A model generated the notes under the pieces. That model saw only the letters and a program-made list of their open reading frames with translations. It was not told the origin of the DNA and searched no databases. Both the position numbers and the translations under genes were made by a program. Source: an uncultured Eubacteriales bacterium (GTDB taxonomy: Bacteria > Bacillota > Clostridia > Oscillospirales > Acutalibacteraceae). Taken from it: DNA of 9,781 nucleotides. Where the stretch lies: contig CAKUXU010000031.1 of assembly GCA_934700635.1 (NCBI GenBank), positions 1 to 9,781 on the forward strand, given 5' to 3'. How positions within the stretch are numbered: position 1 is the stretch's first letter; every line of letters begins with the position of its first letter. Shown in pieces: positions 1 to 6,616 of the stretch.

Positions 1-231
1 GATGATGGAAGTGAAGAATTCGATAATGAAAATGTAGAACTCGATGATGTAAATGAAGAATTCGATGATGTAAATGGAGTATTCGATGATGGAAGTGAAG
101 AACTCGATGATAAAAATGAAGAATTCGATGATGTAAATGGAGTATTCGATGATGGAAGTGAAGAACTCGATGATGGAAGTGAAGAACTCGATGATGAAAG
201 TGAAGAACTCGATGATGGAGATGAAATCGAG
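1..231 (+). repeat. Eleven in-frame 21-bp tandem repeats coding an acidic heptad
   Basis: Units begin at 1, 22, 43, 64, 85, 106, 127, 148, 169, 190 and 211, each coding seven residues of the form D-D-x-x-E-E-L/F. Variants are D-D-G-S-E-E-L, D-D-V-N-E-E-F and D-D-V-N-G-V-F; the last unit is degenerate. A three-unit block is itself duplicated: 43-105 and 106-168 differ at only two bases. The array may extend past the left edge. The high nucleotide identity points to recent expansion by slippage or unequal recombination, so copy number is likely to vary between strains. Confidence 0.95.
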
Positions 232-1653
232 GATGATACAGAAGATGAAGAAGAGAAAGAAAGTTTAAAAGACAAACTAAAAAGAAAAAAAGAAAGTCTA
301 AAAGAAAAATTTGGAAGTCTAAAAGAAAAATTAAAAGAAAAGAAGGAAAGCATAAAGAAAAAAGTAAAAGAAAAAAAGAAAAGCATAAAGGAAAAATTTT
401 CAAAAAAAGATGATGAAAACAAAACTGACGTAGAGAAAAAAATTGATGAAGGTAAAAAAATTGAGAATATAAGTGGCGCGCTAGGGGCAGCCAGAGATAT
501 TATGAGAAAACCAGATGGAATATATGGAGCAGAAGATCGAAATACTATAATCTCAACTTTAGATATTTTAATGAAGAGCCAAGACAATAAATCTAGCGAA
601 GAAGAGAAAGAAGAAAAAGGTTTTCTAGGAAAATTCAAATCTAAATTAAATAGAACACAAACAAGCTCAAAATTGAATCCTTCAATAAAAAGATTAAAAA
701 GTAAGCTTCAAAGTTTATATGAAGAGTACCCTCCGCTGGAAGCAACCGAAAAAATGCCAAGTACTTCTATGCCGGATGAACTCAGAAATAATGAAAATAT
801 TATAAATTTTGCAATAAAAGCCGACTTTTTAAATGATGCCGAAAAATTAATTCGAGATACACTCAGTGAAATTTATATTTTAGAAAAAAATAGTTTAGGA
901 AAGGATGCTACTGCTTCAAAATTTTCAGATCAGGGTAAAAATGCTATAGTTGTTTTATCAACACTTCTTAGGCAACAAAATCAAGTAGACGGTGGAAGCG
1001 AAAGAAATACCTATAATTATCAATATGAATTAATGCGAAGAGTTCTAGCCATGAAAAAAGAGTCATCGTCATACTCATCAAGCTCACGTAGCAAATATGG
1101 CAGCAAAAACGATAGTTATGATAATATGGATAATGTTCGATACATGCGTGTTTTAGGAATAGCATTAAATGCTGCTATTGGTAAAAATTCAAATTTAAAT
1201 GAAAATATTATCAAAGAAATAAAACCTTATGCAGAAACACTTGCAATAGGTAAATATGGAGAACTAAAAACGGGAATATCTAATTATGCAGATACACCTA
1301 GTAAATTGTTTTATAAATTATTAAATACTTTTAGAGGAATAACTTCGTCAAATGAAAATGGTTTTAAATTCTCAGGACAATTACAAGCTTTTCTTAAGAA
1401 GCCAACCGACAAAGCTGCCAAACAATTACTTGAAAAATGCATCCCACCTAATAATCCTTATAAAAGTGCTCAATGCTATGACGATATATTTATTAAATCT
1501 ACTAGTGCCGCCGGCTTAGATAGCAAAATTCAAAGCAATGACCAATTAAAGGACCTTTTCTACAAAAAGGAGGATGATCCTGCTAACAATAAACAACCAA
1601 AGACAGAACCAGCCAAACCAACACAAAAAGAAGACACTAAAGATAAGAAATAG
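1..1653 (+). CDS. Unrecognised repeat/coiled-coil protein, 5' end outside the window
   Basis: The frame is open from the first base to the TAG at 1651-1653, giving at least 550 residues; the true start lies off the left edge. I do not recognise the family. In order it shows: acidic 7-residue repeats (window residues 1-77, type D-D-G-S-E-E-L); an acidic linker; a Lys/Glu-rich coiled coil of 11- and 7-residue units (87-136); a second charged stretch with K-F-K-S-K (about 195-217); a mostly helical, probably folded region (about 235-520), interrupted by a Ser/Tyr/Lys-rich linker (355-368) and holding the only two cysteines, C480 and C492; and a disordered Pro/Lys/Glu tail (522-550). An ATG at 502 has no good ribosome site and lies inside continuous coding sequence, so it is not the start. 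No membrane segment or LPXTG motif is visible. It could be a surface, secreted or structural protein; without the N-terminus, location cannot be judged. The gene is followed by its own terminator. Confidence 0.85.
   Translation, partial: DDGSEEFDNENVELDDVNEEFDDVNGVFDDGSEELDDKNEEFDDVNGVFDDGSEELDDGSEELDDESEELDDGDEIEDDTEDEEEKESLKDKLKRKKESLKEKFGSLKEKLKEKKESIKKKVKEKKKSIKEKFSKKDDENKTDVEKKIDEGKKIENISGALGAARDIMRKPDGIYGAEDRNTIISTLDILMKSQDNKSSEEEKEEKGFLGKFKSKLNRTQTSSKLNPSIKRLKSKLQSLYEEYPPLEATEKMPSTSMPDELRNNENIINFAIKADFLNDAEKLIRDTLSEIYILEKNSLGKDATASKFSDQGKNAIVVLSTLLRQQNQVDGGSERNTYNYQYELMRRVLAMKKESSSYSSSSRSKYGSKNDSYDNMDNVRYMRVLGIALNAAIGKNSNLNENIIKEIKPYAETLAIGKYGELKTGISNYADTPSKLFYKLLNTFRGITSSNENGFKFSGQLQAFLKKPTDKAAKQLLEKCIPPNNPYKSAQCYDDIFIKSTSAAGLDSKIQSNDQLKDLFYKKEDDPANNKQPKTEPAKPTQKEDTKDKK
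259..408 (+). repeat. Degenerate 33/21-bp repeats coding a Lys-rich coiled coil
   Basis: Five units start at 259, 292, 313, 346 and 379, each opening with E/K/G-S-L/I-K. Three are 11 residues long (of type E-S-L-K-D-K-L-K-R-K-K); the second is 7 residues (E-S-L-K-E-K-F) and the fifth is 10. Hydrophobic residues at regular 3-4 spacing within a Lys/Glu background suggest a long amphipathic helix or coiled coil. Base identity between units is lower than in the acidic array just upstream, so this array looks older. Confidence 0.8.
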
Positions 1654-1657
1654 AAAT

Positions 1658-1700
1658 AAAAATATCTATGTCAATGTTAAAAAGGCATAGATATTTTTTT
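1658..1700 (+). terminator. Rho-independent terminator after the repeat-protein gene
   Basis: The arms at 1658-1672 and 1684-1698 pair over 15 positions, including one G-U. The core is A-T-C-T-A-T-G paired with C-A-T-A-G-A-T, the loop is 11 nt, and the right arm runs into an unbroken T tract at 1694-1700. It begins five bases after the stop codon and separates this gene from feoAB. Confidence 0.85.
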
Positions 1701-1729
1701 GTTTAAAAATTCACTTTTCAGTTTAAAAA
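1701..1729 (+). repeat. Pair of 9-bp direct repeats upstream of feoA
   Basis: GTTTAAAAA occurs at 1701-1709 and again at 1721-1729, exactly 20 bp apart (about two helical turns), in the only non-coding stretch ahead of feoA. No Fur-type or DtxR-type palindrome is evident there, and no convincing -35/-10 pair either, although an AT-rich TAATAT lies at 1751-1756. The repeats could be regulator half-sites or chance in AT-rich DNA. Confidence 0.3.
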
Positions 1730-1775
1730 ACCATAGTCTGTAAAGAAAAATAATATAAAAATAAGGGGCAATTTT

Positions 1776-2021
1776 ATGTATTCCAAAAAAACAATTACTC
1801 TAAACAAAGCTTCACCCGGAAATTTATATAAAATAAAATCTGTTCATCTTGAAAAAACACATCGAAAAAGAATTTCAGATCTTGGAATGATTTCAGGCAC
1901 AGTTATTAAGGTACTTCAAAAAAGTCCTTTAGGAGATCCTACTGCGTATCTTGTACGCGGAAGTGTTATAGCATTAAGAAATGATTATACCCGAAGAATA
2001 ACAGTCCAAAAATACAGTTAG
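1776..2021 (+). CDS. feoA: Ferrous iron transport accessory protein FeoA
   Basis: This is a small cytoplasmic SH3-like (beta-barrel) protein of 81 residues, the usual FeoA size, thought to bind FeoB and support Fe2+ uptake. Family marks visible are the R-I-S-D-L-G-M-I-S-G-T stretch near residues 32-42, followed by a strand with hydrophobic V-I-K-V-L and a P-L-G-D-P turn, then the closing strand carrying I-A-L-R. The start is supported by AAGGGG at 1763-1768, seven bases upstream of the ATG. Its stop codon overlaps the AGGAG used by feoB, and only 14 bp separate the genes, so the two are one operon. No feoC-like gene follows. Confidence 0.93.
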   Translation: MYSKKTITLNKASPGNLYKIKSVHLEKTHRKRISDLGMISGTVIKVLQKSPLGDPTAYLVRGSVIALRNDYTRRITVQKYS

Positions 2022-2035
2022 GAGCTGAAATTTTC

Positions 2036-4174
2036 ATGAGCAGTACTACCCTCCTGGAACCAATCACAAAAGAAAAAACCGTAAAAACTTCACCTAAAAC
2101 TCAAATTATAGCCGTTGCAGGGAATCCAAATGTTGGTAAAAGTACAGTTTTCAATGCTTTAACAGGACTTCATCAGCATACAGGAAACTGGCCAGGAAAA
2201 ACAGTCGAACGAGCCGAAGGAAAATATTACTACAACAATAAATGTTTTCAGCTTGTCGACATTCCCGGAACGTATTCCCTACTTGCAAATTCCCCTGAAG
2301 AAGAAATTGCAAGAAATTTTGTATGCTTTAATAATCCGGATGCCGTAGTAATAGTCATGGATGCAACATCAATCGAAAGGAATTTAAATTTAGCTTTGCA
2401 AATTCTTGAAATAACATCAAAAGTAGTAATATGTTTAAATTTAATAGATGAAGCAGAAAAGAAAAAAATAAATATCGATGTAGATGAACTTTCTATGCAG
2501 CTCGGAGGTGTACCTGTAGTTTGCACAAATGCTCGTAGCAAAAAAGGAATAAATAAACTTTTAGAAGAAATAGAAAATATTAGTGAAGGAAAAACAAAAA
2601 TTACCGAAATAAAAACAAACTACGGGAAAAAAATTGAATCTTCAATTAAAAATATAAGCGAAAAACTGGAAAATATATCGCATTTGAAATTAAACCCTCG
2701 ATGGTTGAGCTTAAGATTACTCGAAAATGATCAAGAATTAAATAGTTATATTAAAAATCATTTTCAAAAACAACTGTTTTCAAATTCAAAAATTACTAAA
2801 ACAATTTCAAAAGAAAGAAAAAAACTAAAATCGAACGGTATTAATTCAGAAAATTTCAGGGATAAAATAGTAAAAGCTCTTATTGAAAGAGCCGAAAATA
2901 TTTATAAATTGTGTGTTAAAGTAAATAAACCGGATTATGATAAATTTGACAGAAAAATCGATAAATTTTTAACCTCTCCCCTAACAGGGTTTCCTACTAT
3001 GATTTTATTTTTACTAGGAATATTTTGGATAACGATAACCGGGGCAAATTATCCTTCGGAAATAATAGCAGATGTACTTTTTTCTTTACAAGATAAAATA
3101 ACAGATATTTTTATTCAGCTAAATGCACCTTCTTGGCTTTATGGCTCCATGATTTTAGGAGTATACAAAACTTTGGCTTGGGTAGTTTCTGTTATGCTTC
3201 CTCCTATGGCAATATTCTTCCCTCTCTTCACTTTACTCGAAGATATGGGATACCTTCCGAGAATTGCATTTAATTTAGATGGAGCATTTAAAAAATGTGG
3301 TGCTCACGGGAAACAAGCACTGACTATGTGTATGGGGTTTGGATGTAATGCTTGCGGAGTTATAGGCTGCAGAATAATAGATTCTCCACGCGAAAGATTA
3401 ATTGCAATACTTACAAACAATTTTGTACCTTGTAATGGAAGATTCCCACTTTTAATCTCAATAATCACAATGTTTTTTATCGGTCAATCATTAAGCCCAC
3501 TGAATTCTTTAAAATCCGCTTTAATTTTAACAGCAGTAATACTTTTCGGAATACTTATAACTTTTTTAGTTTCAAAAATTCTTTCAATAACTGTTTTAAA
3601 GGGTGTAAATTCCTCTTTTGTACTCGAAATGCCACCATACAGAAAACCTCAAATAGGAAAAATTTTAATAAGATCTCTTATGGACAGAACTATATTTGTT
3701 TTAGGAAGAGCTGTTGCTGTAGCTGCTCCCGCAGGACTAATTATATGGTTAATGGCAAATATAGAAATAAGCGGAGTAAGTATTCTCATGCATTGTGCTT
3801 CATTTTTGGATCCTTTTGCTAAAGCAATTGGACTTGACGGCATTATTTTAATGGCGTTTATACTTGGATTCCCTGCAAATGAAATTGTACTTCCAATTAT
3901 AATAATGAGCTACATGTGCACAGGATGTATAACAGAAATTCAAAATCCAACTCAACTTTATTTGCTTTTAACATCTCACGGATGGTCATATATAACAGCA
4001 ATATGTGTAATGATTTTTTCGCTTCTACATTTTCCATGTGGAACAACTTGTTTCACGATAAAAAAAGAAACAAAAAGCCTAAAGTGGACTATACTTTCAT
4101 TCATAATACCCACTATAACCGGAATAATAACATGTTTTATAGTTTCAAATACTCTGAAATTGATCTTTGTATGA
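2036..4174 (+). CDS. feoB: Ferrous iron transporter FeoB
   Basis: This is the inner-membrane Fe2+ transporter with an N-terminal G domain; 712 residues is normal for the family. G domain: P-loop G-N-P-N-V-G-K-S at 29-36, switch I with the T-G-N-W-P-G-K-T-V-E segment (49-58), D-I-P-G at 75-78, and N-L-I-D at 135-138 (a variant of the usual NMxD). A helical regulatory segment follows (about 195-310), then multiple membrane helices from about residue 318. The L-E-D-M-G-Y-L-P-R-I-A-F stretch and G-F-G-C-N-A-C (434-440) mark the Gate regions. Instead of the textbook GFGCNVPA, this protein has G-F-G-C-N-A-C-G-V-I-G-C-R, placing cysteines at 432, 437, 440 and 445; I believe this is a clostridial subtype. 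The start is set by AGGAG overlapping the feoA stop. The 3' end overlaps convergent recO by 30 bp. Confidence 0.96.
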   Translation: MSSTTLLEPITKEKTVKTSPKTQIIAVAGNPNVGKSTVFNALTGLHQHTGNWPGKTVERAEGKYYYNNKCFQLVDIPGTYSLLANSPEEEIARNFVCFNNPDAVVIVMDATSIERNLNLALQILEITSKVVICLNLIDEAEKKKINIDVDELSMQLGGVPVVCTNARSKKGINKLLEEIENISEGKTKITEIKTNYGKKIESSIKNISEKLENISHLKLNPRWLSLRLLENDQELNSYIKNHFQKQLFSNSKITKTISKERKKLKSNGINSENFRDKIVKALIERAENIYKLCVKVNKPDYDKFDRKIDKFLTSPLTGFPTMILFLLGIFWITITGANYPSEIIADVLFSLQDKITDIFIQLNAPSWLYGSMILGVYKTLAWVVSVMLPPMAIFFPLFTLLEDMGYLPRIAFNLDGAFKKCGAHGKQALTMCMGFGCNACGVIGCRIIDSPRERLIAILTNNFVPCNGRFPLLISIITMFFIGQSLSPLNSLKSALILTAVILFGILITFLVSKILSITVLKGVNSSFVLEMPPYRKPQIGKILIRSLMDRTIFVLGRAVAVAAPAGLIIWLMANIEISGVSILMHCASFLDPFAKAIGLDGIILMAFILGFPANEIVLPIIIMSYMCTGCITEIQNPTQLYLLLTSHGWSYITAICVMIFSLLHFPCGTTCFTIKKETKSLKWTILSFIIPTITGIITCFIVSNTLKLIFV

Positions 4175-4903
4175 AATAAGTTTTTTATAAAATTCTAAGG
4201 ATTTATAATCCCCCGAAACATGGTAAGAAACATATTTTTCAGTTATAAAAGAAAGTTTATCTAAAATATTTTCGGAAAGACTAAAACTAAAAAGTTTATC
4301 AACTGGAGAATAAATTATATGTCTAAGAGCTAAAAGTAAAGAATTTGAAATCAATTCTCCTTCTTTACTGCACTTTTCGCAGAAAAGTCTTCCTGATTCA
4401 ATAGAAAATTTCATATTTTCATCTTTGTAAATTCCGCATTTAGAGCAAGAAGTTAATTCAGGCATATAACCACATAAAGAGCATGATCTTAATTCGTAAA
4501 TGCTTTTTATCATTTTAATGTCTATTTTATTGTTTATAAGAAAAAATATACAATTCAAAAAAACCCGCAAAAACTCTTCCGAAACATAACTTTCCGGCTT
4601 TAAAGAAATGCAAAGCTGACAAAAATACTGTGCAAGCGATAAAATTTCAAGATTACTTCTAAGTGGTAAAAAAAACTCTTTAATTTTACAACTATTAAGC
4701 AAATATGCATTTCTCGAATGAAAAACCATAAATTCTCCATAAGAAAAAAGCTGTAGCATAGCACCTAAACGATTTTTTAGCAACTTAGATTTTTTAGCTA
4801 TTACATAAACAATACCTTGCTCAGCAGTTAAAATTCCTATTGATTTGTCGCTTTCATTCAAATCACTTTCTTTTATAATTATCCCTGTTACTTTCAAATT
4901 CAT
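4145..4903 (-). CDS. recO: DNA repair protein RecO
   Basis: RecO is a recombination mediator that helps load RecA onto SSB-coated DNA in the RecFOR pathway. At 252 residues it has typical length: an N-terminal OB-fold (about 1-80, starting M-N-L-K-V-T-G-I-I-I), a helical middle, a zinc-finger-like segment and a helical C-terminus. The cysteine segment is unusual, with three CxxC pairs (C141/C144, C153/C156, C175/C178), where the common Gram-positive form has two. The extra pair sits in Y-E-L-R-S-C-S-L-C-G-Y, where relatives usually carry hydrophobic residues. The ATG has AGGAG at 4913-4917, nine bases upstream. The start lies 41 bp inside the end of yqzL, suggesting translational coupling. 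It is the last gene of the minus-strand cluster; no terminator is seen, and its tail runs into the end of feoB. Confidence 0.93.
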   Translation of the reverse strand: MNLKVTGIIIKESDLNESDKSIGILTAEQGIVYVIAKKSKLLKNRLGAMLQLFSYGEFMVFHSRNAYLLNSCKIKEFFLPLRSNLEILSLAQYFCQLCISLKPESYVSEEFLRVFLNCIFFLINNKIDIKMIKSIYELRSCSLCGYMPELTSCSKCGIYKDENMKFSIESGRLFCEKCSKEGELISNSLLLALRHIIYSPVDKLFSFSLSENILDKLSFITEKYVSYHVSGDYKSLEFYKKLISYKDQFQSI

Positions 4904-5054
4904 TCTTATTTACTCCTGATGCATTACTGTTAGAGTCATAAAATTCCGAATACGGCATTAAACCGTTTTGCATACTTTCTTGAAGGCGATAATCAAGGTA
5001 ATATTTAATATTTCCGGTAGATTCAAATTTTTTCCAAGCTGACATAGAATCCAT
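4863..5054 (-). CDS. yqzL: YqzL-like small protein
   Basis: This small protein of 63 residues is of unknown function, of the YqzL type found between era and recO in Firmicutes. The recognisable part is the N-terminal W-K-K-F-E-S-T-G-N-I-K-Y-Y-L-D-Y stretch; the C-terminal half is polar (Asn/Ser/Glu-rich) and probably disordered. I chose the ATG at 5054 rather than the in-frame ATG at 5067, because GGGAGGT at 5061-5067 is a near-perfect ribosome site correctly spaced for 5054, while the 5067 ATG overlaps that site and has none upstream. It overlaps recO by 41 bp. Assignment rests on the motif and position. Confidence 0.82.
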   Translation of the reverse strand: MDSMSAWKKFESTGNIKYYLDYRLQESMQNGLMPYSEFYDSNSNASGVNKNEFESNRDNYKRK

Positions 5055-5060
5055 AACAAA

Positions 5061-5067
5061 ACCTCCC
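5061..5067 (-). promoter_or_regulatory. Ribosome binding site that decides the yqzL start
   Basis: On the minus strand GGGAGGT precedes the ATG at 5054 by six bases. It directly overlaps an upstream in-frame ATG (5067-5065), which therefore cannot be served by it and is unlikely to be the start. Confidence 0.8.
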
Positions 5068-5105
5068 ATTTTTAAATTTTTAAAATAAAAAATTAACTAA
5101 TGGGA
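5064..5105 (-). promoter_or_regulatory. Hairpin that could cover the yqzL ribosome site, beside a TATAAT
   Basis: TCCCATT and AATGGGA (5064-5070 and 5099-5105) pair perfectly over 7 bp. An inner 7-bp A/T stem (5075-5081 with 5088-5094) closes a 6-nt loop. On the minus-strand RNA the downstream arm contains the GGGA of the ribosome site. Just upstream, at 5108-5113, the minus strand reads TATAAT with no good -35 partner. If that is a real -10, transcripts starting near 5101 would lack most of the outer arm, while transcripts reading through from era would contain it. This regulatory reading is inference. Confidence 0.4.
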
Positions 5106-5126
5106 TGATTATACAACATATCAAGA

Positions 5127-5155
5127 AAAAAATATAGTATAATTCTATATTTTTT
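5127..5155 (-). terminator. Probable terminator after era
   Basis: An 11-bp A/T-rich stem with one G-C pair (5127-5137 with 5145-5155) surrounds a 7-nt loop. On both strands the distal arm ends in a T run, so it could act in either direction, but only era, ending at 5191 on the minus strand, points into it from nearby. The weak stem suggests incomplete termination, which would allow some read-through into yqzL-recO. Confidence 0.5.
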
Positions 5156-5190
5156 AAATTAATTATTCATTTTTATGCATATTTACCAAT

Positions 5191-6078
5191 TCACATATAA
5201 CCTAATTCATGGAGCACCGAAGGACTATTTCTCCAGTTTTCTTTAATTTTAACAAACAGATTCAAATTTACATTACATCCGAAAATTTCACCGATTGATT
5301 TTCTGGAAGCAATTCCTATTTTTTTAATCATTTGACCACCTTTTCCAACTATGATGGCTTTATGACTTTTACGCTCACAATAAATTACTGCATGAATATT
5401 TATAGTATCTTCATTGACTTTTTTAAATTTTTCTACTTGAACTGCCGTGCCATGCGGGAGTTCTTTTTCTAAACAATAAAGAAGTTTTTCTCTAACGATT
5501 TCAGCAGCAAGTGTACGCTCAGTTTGATCTGTTATATCGTCTTGAGGAAAGAAAAAAACCGAAGGTACAGCCATATCACGTAGCTCCTTTAATAAATCCG
5601 ATTTACCTTCTGAAGTTACGGCTGAAACAGGAACAATAGCTCTATAAGGGAAAAGTTTCATATATTCTTCCATTTGAGTAATAATCTGGCTTTTTTCTTT
5701 TACTAAATCTATTTTATTTATTGCAAGCACAGCGTTTAATTTATGGCTATTAAGTTTTTTTATAGTTTCGGTATCTATTTTTTTATTACCAGCTTCTATA
5801 ACATGCAAGCAAAGTTCACTACCGGAAAAAGAATTGTCAATATCGGAAATCATGCATTCACTTAAACGATTAAAAGGTTTATGAATTCCTGGAGTATCTA
5901 TGAAAACAATTTGAGTATCTCCGTCAGTAAGAATTCCTTTTATTGTGTTTCTGGTTGTTTGAGGTTTTGGAGAAACAATCGACACTTTAGAATTGATAAG
6001 CATGTTCATTATTGAAGATTTACCAACATTAGGTTTACCCAGGATAGAAACAAAAAGAGATTTAGTTTCAATTTTCAT
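5191..6078 (-). CDS. era: GTPase Era
   Basis: Era is a membrane-associated GTPase that binds the 3' end of 16S rRNA and takes part in 30S subunit assembly. It has full family length at 295 residues. G domain: P-loop G-K-P-N-V-G-K-S at 14-21, switch region with P-Q-T-T-R-N-T (38-44), D-T-P-G at 60-63, N-K-I-D at 120-123, and V-S-A at 150-152. The C-terminal KH domain carries the G-K-G-G loop at 244-247 and ends with the Era-typical W-R-N-S and L-G-Y. The ATG lies 11 bp inside the end of dgkA, with AAGGATGG slightly upstream, so translation is probably coupled. The cytidine deaminase gene that many relatives carry between dgkA and era is absent. Confidence 0.97.
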   Translation of the reverse strand: MKIETKSLFVSILGKPNVGKSSIMNMLINSKVSIVSPKPQTTRNTIKGILTDGDTQIVFIDTPGIHKPFNRLSECMISDIDNSFSGSELCLHVIEAGNKKIDTETIKKLNSHKLNAVLAINKIDLVKEKSQIITQMEEYMKLFPYRAIVPVSAVTSEGKSDLLKELRDMAVPSVFFFPQDDITDQTERTLAAEIVREKLLYCLEKELPHGTAVQVEKFKKVNEDTINIHAVIYCERKSHKAIIVGKGGQMIKKIGIASRKSIGEIFGCNVNLNLFVKIKENWRNSPSVLHELGYM

Positions 6079-6616
6079 TTATATTACCATCCTTATTATT
6101 GTTTATTGCTTTTTTTAAAGTATGAGCTATACTTTTAATCTTATTTTTTATCTCAGTAGGACCTAAAAAAATATAAATATAACTAAATAAAAAGAATAAA
6201 ATAAGTACAAAAATAAATACAAAAGGACTAGAACAAAAAATCGCCCACAATTTAGTGTAGGCTTCTTTTTTACCAAAAAAAATAAATCCAACAACAACAG
6301 CTGCCATTGCACTCACCATAACCGCACCTGCTGACATATCTTTTGCAATTTTAGCAATAGAATTATACTCTTTAGCACACAAATCTATGAAACTTTCAAT
6401 TACTGTATTGAACATTTCACAAATCACAACTAGTCCAATAGTTAAAATTAAAATTGCATATTCTATTGAATTTATGCCACAAGCGGCAGAAAGAAACAAT
6501 ACAAAAATCGCAGCAACAGTGTGAATTCGCATATTTCTTTCATTCTTTATGGCGTATACTATCCCCTTGAGTGCAAATTTAATAGATTTTATTAAACCAA
6601 AAATCTTAGTCATCAT
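6068..6616 (-). CDS. dgkA: Diacylglycerol/undecaprenol kinase (DgkA family) with C-terminal extension
   Basis: This is a small membrane kinase; Gram-positive members phosphorylate undecaprenol (lipid-carrier recycling) rather than mainly diacylglycerol. Signature N-E-R-N-M-R-I-H at 25-32 and C-E-M-F-N-T-V-I-E-S-F-I-D (66-78), with catalytic-type E67, N70 and E74, followed by I-A-K-D-M-S-A-G-A-V. The usual three membrane helices end near residue 114. Some 68 further residues follow: a strongly hydrophobic stretch (about 123-151) able to form one or two more helices, then a basic polar tail. The usual family length is about 120-140, so this extension is notable. I start it at the first ATG of an ATG-ATG pair (6616 or 6613), overlapping the ybeY stop. 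The longer frame to 6706 would overlap ybeY by about 100 bp with non-family sequence and was not used. No strong ribosome site is seen, suggesting coupling to ybeY. Confidence 0.9.
   Translation of the reverse strand: MMTKIFGLIKSIKFALKGIVYAIKNERNMRIHTVAAIFVLFLSAACGINSIEYAILILTIGLVVICEMFNTVIESFIDLCAKEYNSIAKIAKDMSAGAVMVSAMAAVVVGFIFFGKKEAYTKLWAIFCSSPFVFIFVLILFFLFSYIYIFLGPTEIKNKIKSIAHTLKKAINNNKDGNINEN

Noticed and set aside
1..231. CRISPR array
   Set aside because: The 21-bp units are directly adjacent with no spacers and keep one reading frame; it is a coding tandem repeat.
502..504. ATG as the start of the left-edge gene
   Set aside because: The same frame is open and clearly coding (repeats, coiled coil) back to base 1, and there is no good ribosome site before 502.
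968..1165. Minus-strand open frame inside the left-edge gene
   Set aside because: No ribosome site or recognisable domain, and it is antisense to a continuous coding frame.
1701..1775. Fur or DtxR box before feoA
   Set aside because: I looked for the expected palindromes and saw none; only direct repeats are present.
3916..4179. Second plus-strand frame over the end of feoB
   Set aside because: It lies wholly over conserved FeoB membrane segments and its product looks like a frame-shifted shadow.
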